From: Conoideocrella luteorostrata
Lineage: Eukaryota > Ascomycota > Sordariomycetes > Hypocreales > Clavicipitaceae
Assembly (NCBI GenBank): GCA_032433595.1
Contig: JASWJB010000039.1
Span: forward strand, 62,001-126,000
Direction: 5' to 3'
DNA: 64,000 nucleotides
The notes beneath the pieces are model-generated. The model saw only the letters and a list, made by a program, of their open reading frames with translations. It was not told the DNA's origin and did not search any database. Both the position numbers and the translations under genes were made by a program. The first letter of the stretch is position 1, and each line of letters opens with the position of its first letter. Positions 35,455 through 43,715 of this stretch are shown in pieces.

Positions 35455-36410
35455 ATTAGCCGCAATGCATCATGTACAATGATCCGAATGAGTCAAGCCG
35501 CAAACCCAGCAGAACTTTCAATGTTGCCATATCACTTTGGAGAACATAGGTCTTTCCGATCCTGCTCCACACAAAGAACTAGACAGGCGGAGAGGCCTGA
35601 TAATAGCCCATACAGTCGAAAATTCACCAGCATCATCATATCTTGTCATCAAAAGCTATGTAAAGCACCTGCTCATATTCCCGTTCAGACGTAAATGTCT
35701 CCCAGTCCAGCCGCATCATCAATACTCAGCCCCCTCCGCACAACTCACCCAGTCTAAATATTCGCACCAATCAAACCCTTCAGCTAGACCTTTCCAAACT
35801 AAATTTCCATCTGGTGCAGCACACATCATCGCAAGTCGGTGCTCTAAATCTCCGACGTCCCTAACTAACACACCCACGCGCGACCCACCCCGACGAAGCC
35901 ATCGCCCGCCAGCCGCTGCAAAAATGCGAGTGAACCAATCACCGCCTGCTTACTCGGGGCGGGCTAGTGGATGCGCATCCCGAGCCCGTGCTGGTAGGGC
36001 CAGGTGCTAAACTCTAAGGACTGCGATCTCAGGGTTAACGTGATGTTTGGCAGATTTACTGGCTAGGTGGGAGACGCGGCCATTGCGTGTATCTCTTTGA
36101 ATTGGGGTCATTGTGGCTTGGCCTTACATTTTATTTTATTTACACGTCGTATTTTAGCTTATATCTTATAACATGATGAGTATATAAGGCCCTGGAGGGG
36201 GGTGTTAAATGTTGGTGCTAAAATCGTGACAAGTTCAATCAGTTCAATACACAAAGGACTTGAGAACTCGCTCTCACTTGCAACACATTTCAGCTATCTT
36301 CGCTGTGAATATTACATTAACTTTGACTTCTTTTATCATCCATCTTGTTTTTCAATTTCTCACATCGCACATCTACGAAGCCCGCTGCTCACATACCCAC
36401 CACCAAAACA
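35455..36410. other. Intergenic region with TATA-like element
   Basis: A 956-bp gap before the RTA1 gene. TATATAAGG at 36181-36189, about 220 bp before the ATG and preceded by an AT-rich tract, is a plausible TATA box. The 157-codon frame at 35537-36010 is low in hydrophobic structure and has no recognisable similarity. Confidence 0.4.
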
Positions 36411-37394
36411 ATGATCTTCCAAACACGAGGTGAGCCCAGCCCATTCCTCAGAGTCAAAACCCCTCATCTTCTTTTCACATTCGTTGACATAAGTTCAGAA
36501 TACACCTCGGGCGGCTACATCGACCCCAACTTCCCCAACCCCCACGGTCCTCACGACGTACCGATAATCATATACGGCTTCACGCCCTCTTTTCCCCTTG
36601 CCCTCTTCGCAACAGTCTTGTTCTCTCTACTGCTCTTCTGCCACTGCTTCCAAGCAGCCCTCTTCAGAAGCTGGTACTTCTCTACCTTCTCCATCGGCCT
36701 CTTCTTCGAAGTGGCAGGCTACATCGCGCGCTGTCTCTCCGCCAGACTAGACCCCTACCACCTCATCTACTTTGTCCTAAACTACTTCTTTATCGTCACC
36801 GCGCCGGTATTCCTCGCAGCGGGCATATATGCCATCCTATCTGTCCTGATTTCCCGCCTCGGGGGCAAGTACGCGTTCATGTCGCCCAAGCTCATAATGT
36901 GGTTCTTCATCACGTCCGACGTCGTTGCTACAATTACGCAGGTGGCGGGTGCTTCGCTCATTGGCTCCAAGACATCCAAGCACGAGGATCCCACCACCGC
37001 AAATAATATTCTCTTGGGAGGCTTAGCCTATCAGGTCTTCTCAATGAGCGTGTTTGTGTTTGTTGCAACGGGGTTCCTGATCCCTGCTAGACGGGAAATC
37101 TATCAGCGGAAAGGGATGTCCGTGTTTGTTAGCGTATTTGCTTTAGCGACGTGCCTGGTGTATGTGAGGACCATTTTCAGGCTGGCCGAGACGTCCGAGG
37201 GTTTGTTTGGGAATCTGCAGACTCATGAGATTTATTTTGCGGTGTTGGAGTTTGCCCCGGTGGCAGGGGCTGCGTTGCTCTTCGCTGCGTGGCATCCGGG
37301 GAGATGTTTGGGTAAACGGGCGAAGGTTGGAAATAAAGAAGGCATGGGAAGATATGAAGCTAATGAGCTGAATTTTTTCTTGGTCAAGAGTTGA
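36411..37394 (+). CDS. RTA1-like membrane protein (lipid-translocating exporter family)
   Basis: Two exons, 36411-36429 and 36499-37394, about 304 residues. Seven hydrophobic segments and the motifs FEVAGYIAR, LDPYHLIYFVLNYFFIVTAPVFLAAGIY, VVATITQVAGASL and VRTIFRLAE are typical of fungal RTA1/RTM1/RSB1 proteins, which sit in the plasma membrane and are linked to resistance to 7-aminocholesterol and to long-chain-base export. The tiny first exon encodes MIFQTR plus one base and joins to give MIFQTREYTSGGY. The 69-nt intron is a multiple of three without stops, so the unspliced reading is also open (also from an upstream ATG at 36345). I prefer the spliced form because of the GTGAGC donor, a TTGACAT branch-like site and the TTCAG acceptor. 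Confidence 0.9.
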   Translation: MIFQTRGEPSPFLRVKTPHLLFTFVDISSEYTSGGYIDPNFPNPHGPHDVPIIIYGFTPSFPLALFATVLFSLLLFCHCFQAALFRSWYFSTFSIGLFFEVAGYIARCLSARLDPYHLIYFVLNYFFIVTAPVFLAAGIYAILSVLISRLGGKYAFMSPKLIMWFFITSDVVATITQVAGASLIGSKTSKHEDPTTANNILLGGLAYQVFSMSVFVFVATGFLIPARREIYQRKGMSVFVSVFALATCLVYVRTIFRLAETSEGLFGNLQTHEIYFAVLEFAPVAGAALLFAAWHPGRCLGKRAKVGNKEGMGRYEANELNFFLVKS

Positions 37395-37785
37395 GATCTG
37401 GCAACCGGTCAAATGTGAAGTCTGGCAACGTCCTGCTTCATTCAGTGCTTCACGGCTTCGGCGTACGGCACTGTTTCCTCCTGACTCTAACCCTTGATCT
37501 TCTCCTTCGCTTCTGCTCTAGTCTTATTGCTCATTACTCATTGTTAGGAGTATCCTATCTTTTTTAAATTGGAATCAATCGAGTGCTATTTTGTTTGTAA
37601 GCATATGTGCAAGTATCGAGTTCAAATGTCTTGATGTAAATGACACCTAACTCTCCCTCCCCACTTTGGACCCTGGAAACAAACTGCCCCTCCACTTCGC
37701 AAATCGACACCCGACGACCCAAATCAGCACCTCATCATCATTCATCTCATATACATCCACCTCCATCTCCCGCATTACTACTCCA
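37395..37785. other. Intergenic region before the GH18 gene
   Basis: No gene. The open frame of the GH18 gene extends into it (to 37666) but that part is Ser/Thr-rich and not conserved-looking. Confidence 0.5.
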
Positions 37786-38805
37786 ATGCCTCCCATCCCG
37801 CCACACATAAACCCTCTCCCCCGCCTCATAACTTACTACCAGACCCATCATGACTCAGATGGCAACTTCATCTCCATCCTCCCCCTCCTGACCCAGCCCT
37901 CTATATCTGTAACCCATGTCATCCTCGCCGCCATCCACATCAACTCCGAACCCCAAAACCTCACTCTCAACGACCACGCCCCCGACCACCCACGCTTCCA
38001 AACCTTATGGGCCGAGCTCCGTGTCCTCCAAGCCTCTGGCGTCAAAGTCCTCGGTCTGCTGGGGGGCGCTGCAAAGGGCACATATGAACGTCTTGATGGT
38101 TCAATGACCCAATTCGACACATACTACACCCACTTGAGACAACTCATTCGAGACAAGGGACTGGATGGGGTAGATTTGGACGTCGAGGAGGAGATGAGCC
38201 TCGGAGGAATCGTCAGGCTAATTGATCGGCTACGAGCAGATTTTGGGGGATCCTTCATCATCACAATGGCTCCGGTTGCAATGGCAATGCTGGATCGTGC
38301 AGCGAATCTGAGCGGATTCGACTACGAGTCGCTGGAAGTAATGCGAGGGAAGGAAATTTCTTGGTACAATACGCAGTTTTACTGTGGCTGGGGGGATCTC
38401 AGCAATACCCTTATGTACGACTTGATGCTGCAAAAGGGCTGGAGCCCAGAAAAGCTGGTTGTTGGAGTTGTCACCAATCCAGCCAATGGCCACGGTTTTG
38501 TGCCTTGGGAAATGCTGGCCGCCGTTCTGGGCATTTTGAACCGAAGACACCAAAAATTTGGAGGAGTCATGGGTTGGGAGTACTTCAATAGCTTGCCAGG
38601 CGATGCCAGTAGACCATGGGAATGGGCAAGCAATTTGTCTTCCCTCTTGCGGGCACACTCGTTGGTTTCTGCGTCACCGTCTGCTGGGGATGTGACACGG
38701 CCAGGGCAAGGCGGTGAGGTTGACCCTGATCCAGTCAACAATTGCCCCTTGGAGGTACCCAAGGATTTCGAGTATTTTTCAGATGGACCCAGTAATGACA
38801 AATGA
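37786..38805 (+). CDS. GH18 family hydrolase, ENGase/chitinase-like, no signal peptide
   Basis: One exon, 339 residues from the chosen ATG (MPPIPPHINPLPRLITYYQT). The TIM-barrel begins at once with LITYYQTHHD. The catalytic signature is DGVDLDVEEE (about residues 128-137), matching DxxDxDxE with the terminal Glu as acid/base. ITMAP, SWYNTQFYCGW and GGVMGWEYFNS are the later barrel strands; W in GVMGWEY lines the substrate site. There is no chitin-binding module. An upstream ATG at 37666 would add 40 Ser/Thr-rich residues that do not form a signal peptide, so the enzyme seems intracellular, like cytosolic endo-beta-N-acetylglucosaminidases that trim free N-glycans. Whether it cuts chitin or N-glycans is not decidable here. 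Confidence 0.85.
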   Translation: MPPIPPHINPLPRLITYYQTHHDSDGNFISILPLLTQPSISVTHVILAAIHINSEPQNLTLNDHAPDHPRFQTLWAELRVLQASGVKVLGLLGGAAKGTYERLDGSMTQFDTYYTHLRQLIRDKGLDGVDLDVEEEMSLGGIVRLIDRLRADFGGSFIITMAPVAMAMLDRAANLSGFDYESLEVMRGKEISWYNTQFYCGWGDLSNTLMYDLMLQKGWSPEKLVVGVVTNPANGHGFVPWEMLAAVLGILNRRHQKFGGVMGWEYFNSLPGDASRPWEWASNLSSLLRAHSLVSASPSAGDVTRPGQGGEVDPDPVNNCPLEVPKDFEYFSDGPSNDK

Positions 38806-39078
38806 GCAATGAACAAAGTGCAATCTCACGAAAGAAAGTAACATCAATGAGTATGCCATACAGGAGCTTCATGTGGTCACAAGGAGCTGAGTTCGTGCAC
38901 ATGGAAACAAATTTATGCGTTAATTCGGTCAAAAAGGACAACATATGTCTATCGTAAAGCGAGCGGTAATCTTAAAACCATCGAGCCAACCATCTAACAA
39001 TATTATGATCAATCGAAGAATGGCACCATAAATATGACCATGTCGATAAAGAATCGTACTCCATCAATGTTCTGCATA

Positions 39079-40269
39079 TCATTCGCATACCATCCAGGGA
39101 TCACACTGAGCCTGTACGGTGAAGTTGTTGAACTTCGGATAACTGCCTTGCACAGCAGCAATAATTGGGTCGAAGAAGGTCTTGTTGAAACGTCCAGTTT
39201 CACAGGTAGAACACGGGGAGGTGAGGAACGCATCATAATGCGTTTTATAAGAGAGACGGCCGACCACGTTATTTGTGGCAACGTCGGTAGCCGTTAGGCT
39301 AAAGGCTTCAGGCATCACTACCCAGTTTGGTGATGTTTGATTGTTGTTACTTCCTCCAGGAATAACAGGGTTCTGGTTGAACCACAAGCTGTTGAGGCCA
39401 ACATCTCGCAAAGCCTTGATGAGAAGGAGTGTCATGTGAGTATCTTCATCAATTTGAATACCAGAACAGTCGATGGTGATATTGTATCCTTGACCACGGG
39501 CAGGCTCGCCAATGCAACGTCCGGTGTTTTTGTCCCAGACGAATTTGTTGATGAACGCCTGCCAAGTGTCCTGCCAGTTGATGAACCGAGGGTTGACACC
39601 AGCGTAGACATCCAACTTACCCTGATTAGGGTTCTGAGTAGGAGCAGGCTGTCCGGAAGAAGTTGATGTGACAGTGACAGTTTTTGGAGGCTTGGTATAA
39701 TATGTGGACTTGGGAGGAGCCGTTGAGACAGAACCTGTAGAAGTGTGAGGGGGCTCCATGTCCTTGGGATGAGGAGGAGGGTTGTTTTCGTGATTGCAAA
39801 CGAAGGCAGTCCAGCAGATAGCATCATGACTAACCGTCTTATTGATTGCTGCGCTGATAGGACGACCTCGATAAGCCCAGCAGCTAAGAATTCTTTTGCT
39901 GTCCTTGCTGGAGACGGCACTCCCAGCTTTAAAACCATCCGGAGTTCCATCTTCAATATAGGCAGTCCAAATATCACCGTTTGGCAAGGTGCCTGTCACA
40001 CCCTGAGGAAGCCAAGGGTAAATGCCATCTTTGTAAGGAATCTCAACAGCCATTTCTGGGGCATTGGGGTAAACGGAAGCAGTGTTTGGCCACTTGATTT
40101 CATTGTACCAGTTCATCTGGCGGGAGGTAGACCAGTCTGGATGCTCATTGTCATCGCCAATGCCACAGTCGCAGAGAATAAGATCTCCCTTGGGAGAGTT
40201 GTCGCCATTGACTACAGATACCAGGCCCAGGAAGGCCACAAGGCCAGTTAACAGCTTGGCCGCGGCCAT
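39079..40269 (-). CDS. Secreted two-domain protein of unknown function
   Basis: One exon, 396 residues from the ATG at 40269. The signal peptide is MAAAKLLTGLVAFLGLVSVVNG, with cleavage near residue 22. An N-terminal domain (about 23-165) with cysteines in LILCDCGIG, LSCWAY and ICWTAFVCNHE is followed by a Pro/Thr/Ser-rich linker (about 168-225, O-glycosylation-like) and a C-terminal domain (about 228-396) with paired cysteines (GRCIG, IDCSG, SPCSTCETG, QCDPWMVC). Several N-x-S/T sites are present. The architecture suggests an extracellular or wall protein stabilised by disulfides. I do not recognise a catalytic motif or a named family. The frame is open upstream to 40497, but the added residues would bury the signal peptide. 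Confidence 0.8.
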   Translation of the reverse strand: MAAAKLLTGLVAFLGLVSVVNGDNSPKGDLILCDCGIGDDNEHPDWSTSRQMNWYNEIKWPNTASVYPNAPEMAVEIPYKDGIYPWLPQGVTGTLPNGDIWTAYIEDGTPDGFKAGSAVSSKDSKRILSCWAYRGRPISAAINKTVSHDAICWTAFVCNHENNPPPHPKDMEPPHTSTGSVSTAPPKSTYYTKPPKTVTVTSTSSGQPAPTQNPNQGKLDVYAGVNPRFINWQDTWQAFINKFVWDKNTGRCIGEPARGQGYNITIDCSGIQIDEDTHMTLLLIKALRDVGLNSLWFNQNPVIPGGSNNNQTSPNWVVMPEAFSLTATDVATNNVVGRLSYKTHYDAFLTSPCSTCETGRFNKTFFDPIIAAVQGSYPKFNNFTVQAQCDPWMVCE

Positions 40270-41021
40270 GTTTGATGAATGATTGTTTGTATTGTTCGCT
40301 GGAGGGGAAAACTGAATGATGGGTGCAGGCAGCGGCGAGGAAACGTGACAGAAGTAGAGTGAAGTTATAAAGAGAGATGGTGACAGGAAGAAAAGAAAGG
40401 GTTTAAAAATTTCGCTCATTCGACTGTCAAGTCCTTCCTTCTCTGCAGCTCCCTTTGCCACTTGCAAGGAAGGAGCTGCCAGCCAGACAGGTGTCACAGC
40501 TGTTACAGGTGGATGTACATGCGCGCGGCAAGCTGAAAAGGAGAGCTATCTCACTGCACCTATACATGCTGTCAAAACAAAATCGGCAGATTCTATTTTG
40601 GCAAATAATTCTTGCTGCGACGCTATACCAATCTAAAAACTGATTTTATCCCTACCCTGGTGGCTAAAATTGTGTCATCCTAGACTTGGCCGTATGAGAA
40701 TGTGCAACCACTATCTCGGATAGTAAATCATCAGAATATAATCCAGTCTACCTGAAAAATTCTGTTTGCTATCTCTAGATACTATCAAAGTACACAAATA
40801 ACTTGATAGCATCGTAGGATTTCCTAATGGGTTGCTGCTTTTTCTCCCTGCGCTACCCTACGTCTTACCCTGTAGTCAACCGCTACACCAATTTCTCCAT
40901 ACCCTGGTTCAGGTTGGACCTCGGTGCTATACCTCACTTTTATTCTCACCATCCTCCAACCTCAGCATTCATCCGAAAGAACTTTATCGACCCACATGTC
41001 AATGCCTATGTTATCGGAATC
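40270..41021. promoter_or_regulatory. Divergent promoter region
   Basis: Intergenic region between the secreted-protein gene and the DUF1279 gene. It contains a CT/AG-rich stretch near 40330-40400 next to the minus-strand gene. The DUF1279 frame is open leftward to 40827 without conserved features. Confidence 0.4.
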
Positions 41022-41609
41022 ATGTTCCATCGCATGAACTCCTTAAATTGGCTTCGCCAGCTGCGACGTCGTCATCCTCTACTCTTTCGAACGCTAGGCC
41101 ACCGTCATGAATCTTCCCAAGCATCGCGTATAGATCGGATCACGAATCGACTGCCTCGGCGGCTCCAGAAATACACCAGTGGCCTTCGAAACGCGCCGGT
41201 GTCGCACGTCGTGTCGTTCCTTATCCTTCACGAGATGACTGCAATCGTTCCATTATTTGCGCTCTTTGCTCTCTTCCACTACACAACCTTCGTTCCGGTT
41301 GCGTATATGACGTCGCACTTTGGTGACTACGTACAGTCTGGAATATCACGATTCGAGAAATACTTTAGCCGCAAGGGCTGGTTTGGTTTTGGCCCCGGTG
41401 ACGCTGAAAAAGATAGCACGCACGGGACAAACATTATAGATAAATGGGACGGCGAGGAGCAGAAGTATAGAATTTTAGTCGAGGTTGCACTTGCCTATGC
41501 AGTTACCAAGGTTCTGCTACCAATTCGCATCATAGGGAGTGTGTGGGCTACTCCATGGTTTGCAGGTGTATTAGTACGGACCAGAAAGGCCTTGACACGC
41601 AAGTCATAG
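41022..41609 (+). CDS. DUF1279 (FAM210/Nat2-like) mitochondrial membrane protein
   Basis: 195 residues from the ATG at 41022. The start was chosen because MFHRMNSLNWLRQLRRRHPLLFRTLGHRHESS is an excellent mitochondrial presequence, whereas the 65 codons above it (frame open to 40827) are unconvincing. The DUF1279 core follows: NAPVSHVVSFLILHEMTAIVPLFALFALFHYTTFVPVAYM, then FEKYFSRKGWFGFG, and a second membrane helix in ALAYAVTKVLLPIRIIGSVWATPWFAG. In yeast the family member is Nat2; animal members are FAM210A/B. The likely place is the inner mitochondrial membrane. Biochemical function is uncertain; no acetyltransferase motif is visible despite the yeast name. Confidence 0.85.
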   Translation: MFHRMNSLNWLRQLRRRHPLLFRTLGHRHESSQASRIDRITNRLPRRLQKYTSGLRNAPVSHVVSFLILHEMTAIVPLFALFALFHYTTFVPVAYMTSHFGDYVQSGISRFEKYFSRKGWFGFGPGDAEKDSTHGTNIIDKWDGEEQKYRILVEVALAYAVTKVLLPIRIIGSVWATPWFAGVLVRTRKALTRKS

Positions 41610-41752
41610 CCATTACTAGCATCCACATTATACTAAACGCATCATGATTTACGGGCAACTATTTTATTGTAACGTCAAGGATTTTGTGTTATCCAAGGTT
41701 TACAAGGAAGATGATTCTCTAACATATATCTTAAATTCTCGTTGGCAAAGAT

Positions 41753-42649
41753 TTAAGCCTTCTCATAGATCCAGTTGAACTGAGCATGCTTGTAGCTAAC
41801 AACATCACCCTCCTTGAACCAGAGAGAAATCTCCTTCTTGGCATTCTCGACGGAGTCGGAGCCGTGGCAGACATTGCGGCCGACATCAATGGCGAAGTCG
41901 CCACGGATAGTGCCGGGAGCGGAGGCAAGAGGGTTGGTGGCGCCGAGGATGGCTATGAATGTTAATACCAGATACTGAGCAAGCTTAATATGGATGCGGA
42001 GGTCACTTACTGCGACCAGTCTTGACGGCGTCACGGCCTTCCCAGACCATGGCGCAGATGGGACCGGAAAGCATGTCTATCCAATATTAGTATCTGTGGA
42101 CAGTCGCCAAAAAAGTAGACTAATCATACACTCGATCAGGCCGTTGAAGAAAGGTTTGCCCTTAAGGTCAGCATCTGTAGAATGTTAGCAAAATAGTCAG
42201 TGCATTGTGTAACAACCGGTAGCACGCACAGTGAGCCTCGAGGTGCTCCTTGGATGGCGTAACGAGCTTGATGGCAGCAAGCTTGAAACTAGGAATTGTC
42301 AGCATAGATATTTCGCTCAATTGTTTGTTTCTTATGACGCGAGGCCCTTGATGAATTCTTACCCTCGGTTCTCGAAGCGAGAGATGATGGGCCCAATCAG
42401 GCCGCGCTGGACTTGAGCATTAGTATTATGACGTCAACAGAGAGAATTGGATTCTAGCGAGTCCTTACCTGGACGCCATCAGGCTTGATAGCAATGAAGC
42501 TATTTACGTCGGGTTAGGACGAAAGGCCAATTGAACGAAGAAGAAGAGGAAAAAAAAAAAAGGTTGGAGGGGTACAAATGGCGGGGTAGAATCGAGGTGT
42601 GAGTTACGCAGGCTGGAAGAATCACTCACGTCTGCTCGGCGGAAGACAT
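41753..42649 (-). CDS. NDK1: Nucleoside diphosphate kinase
   Basis: Seven exons on the minus strand: 42649-42630, 42499-42469, 42406-42363, 42288-42230, 42174-42130, 42076-42011 and 41952-41753, summing to 465 nt and 154 residues. The enzyme exchanges the gamma-phosphate between nucleoside di- and triphosphates. The family sequence is read without gaps: [67 protein letters not shown] and [14 protein letters not shown], where His is the phosphorylated active-site residue. Exon 1 encodes only MSSAEQ plus two bases. Six introns in so short a gene, all GT-AG, are unusual for this window. The frame of exon 1 is open far upstream. Confidence 0.97.
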
Positions 42650-43715
42650 TGCGCTTTTTTGTTTTGAGTCTGAAGAGGCTTGTGAAAGAATTGCAGTTGA
42701 TAAGGTGAAAGAGGGATCCGGGGTGACGGAAGAAGTAGAAACAGAATTTAGGTCCTGACGGGAAGAGAAGAGGAAATACAAAACGATGGCGGCCAATGCA
42801 AAGAGGAGAGCGAAAATTGGTGGGGGCAGGGTTCCCACAGCTTGCCGCAGCGTGTTGCCACGCCGTGCATTGGTTTGGCTGGATGGCGACCTGCCGCTTG
42901 TTTCTGCATGCCCTCGAGCTGTGCCTGAAGCGGGGTCCTGCTGGCCGTGGTGGGGGCTGGTCATGATAATTTGACGATAGCTTGGCGGTGACGGTGACGG
43001 TGACGGCGGGTTACACAGAGTGGTCACTAGTCACAGCGTTATCAGGAGGAAAATACAGGCAGGTCGTGACGTTGTCACGGGGATGGATGAAGTAATCGCT
43101 GCTTTACGCTTAAGACTCAGGAGGTGTTTTTGGGCACATGCAATCAAAACGGGCCATAGCCGAGACTGCAATAGATCATCTGGCGTGGTGGACTTTCAAT
43201 ACCCAAAGAGTCATATGTGGATTGGATTCAGGACTCAGATGGCAAGTCTCAATACCAAGCATCAGCATACATGGAGTCTATTGCAGCAGATTCTCACAGA
43301 TACAGAGCTAGAGCGAGATTGCACAGTGTCATGGGCTACACCTCTCCTAATCAATCGCTCTATCCATGATTTTGAAGTTAACGGGGTCTTGCCCCTCCTT
43401 CACGCCCGAGCGAACGGAACAGCTGTTTGACGTTTTGGCGCTACTCGAACCCATTGGCCAGTGACGGTCCTCCAATCCACACTAGGACCTCGCCAGTGGA
43501 CAGCTTGCATTCAATTCAGTCAGTCTGGTAGAAACCATATCCTTCGACATCATAGATCGGACAGTCTTTCGGGATCTGGCCATTGTGGAATTGTCCGAGC
43601 CGCCAGGCTAGTTGTACTGAACCTTTCAATCATTTCATGTTATTGGTTTCCTTCGTATTGTCATTCTGTATTTATTTCGTGCTACCTGTTCGGTCAGCGA
43701 CCGTGTTCCTCCGCC
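42650..43715. other. Intergenic region between NDP kinase and glucosidase II
   Basis: Divergent promoter region of 1.07 kb. It includes a GGTGAC triplicate at 42987-43004 and an open minus-strand frame (43027 to 42650) that runs in-frame into NDP-kinase exon 1. A 136-codon plus frame at 43020-43430 shows no recognisable domain. Confidence 0.45.

Noticed and set aside
43020..43430. 136-codon plus frame upstream of glucosidase II
   Set aside because: Composition is not protein-like and it shows no domain; part of it lies opposite the NDP-kinase upstream frame.
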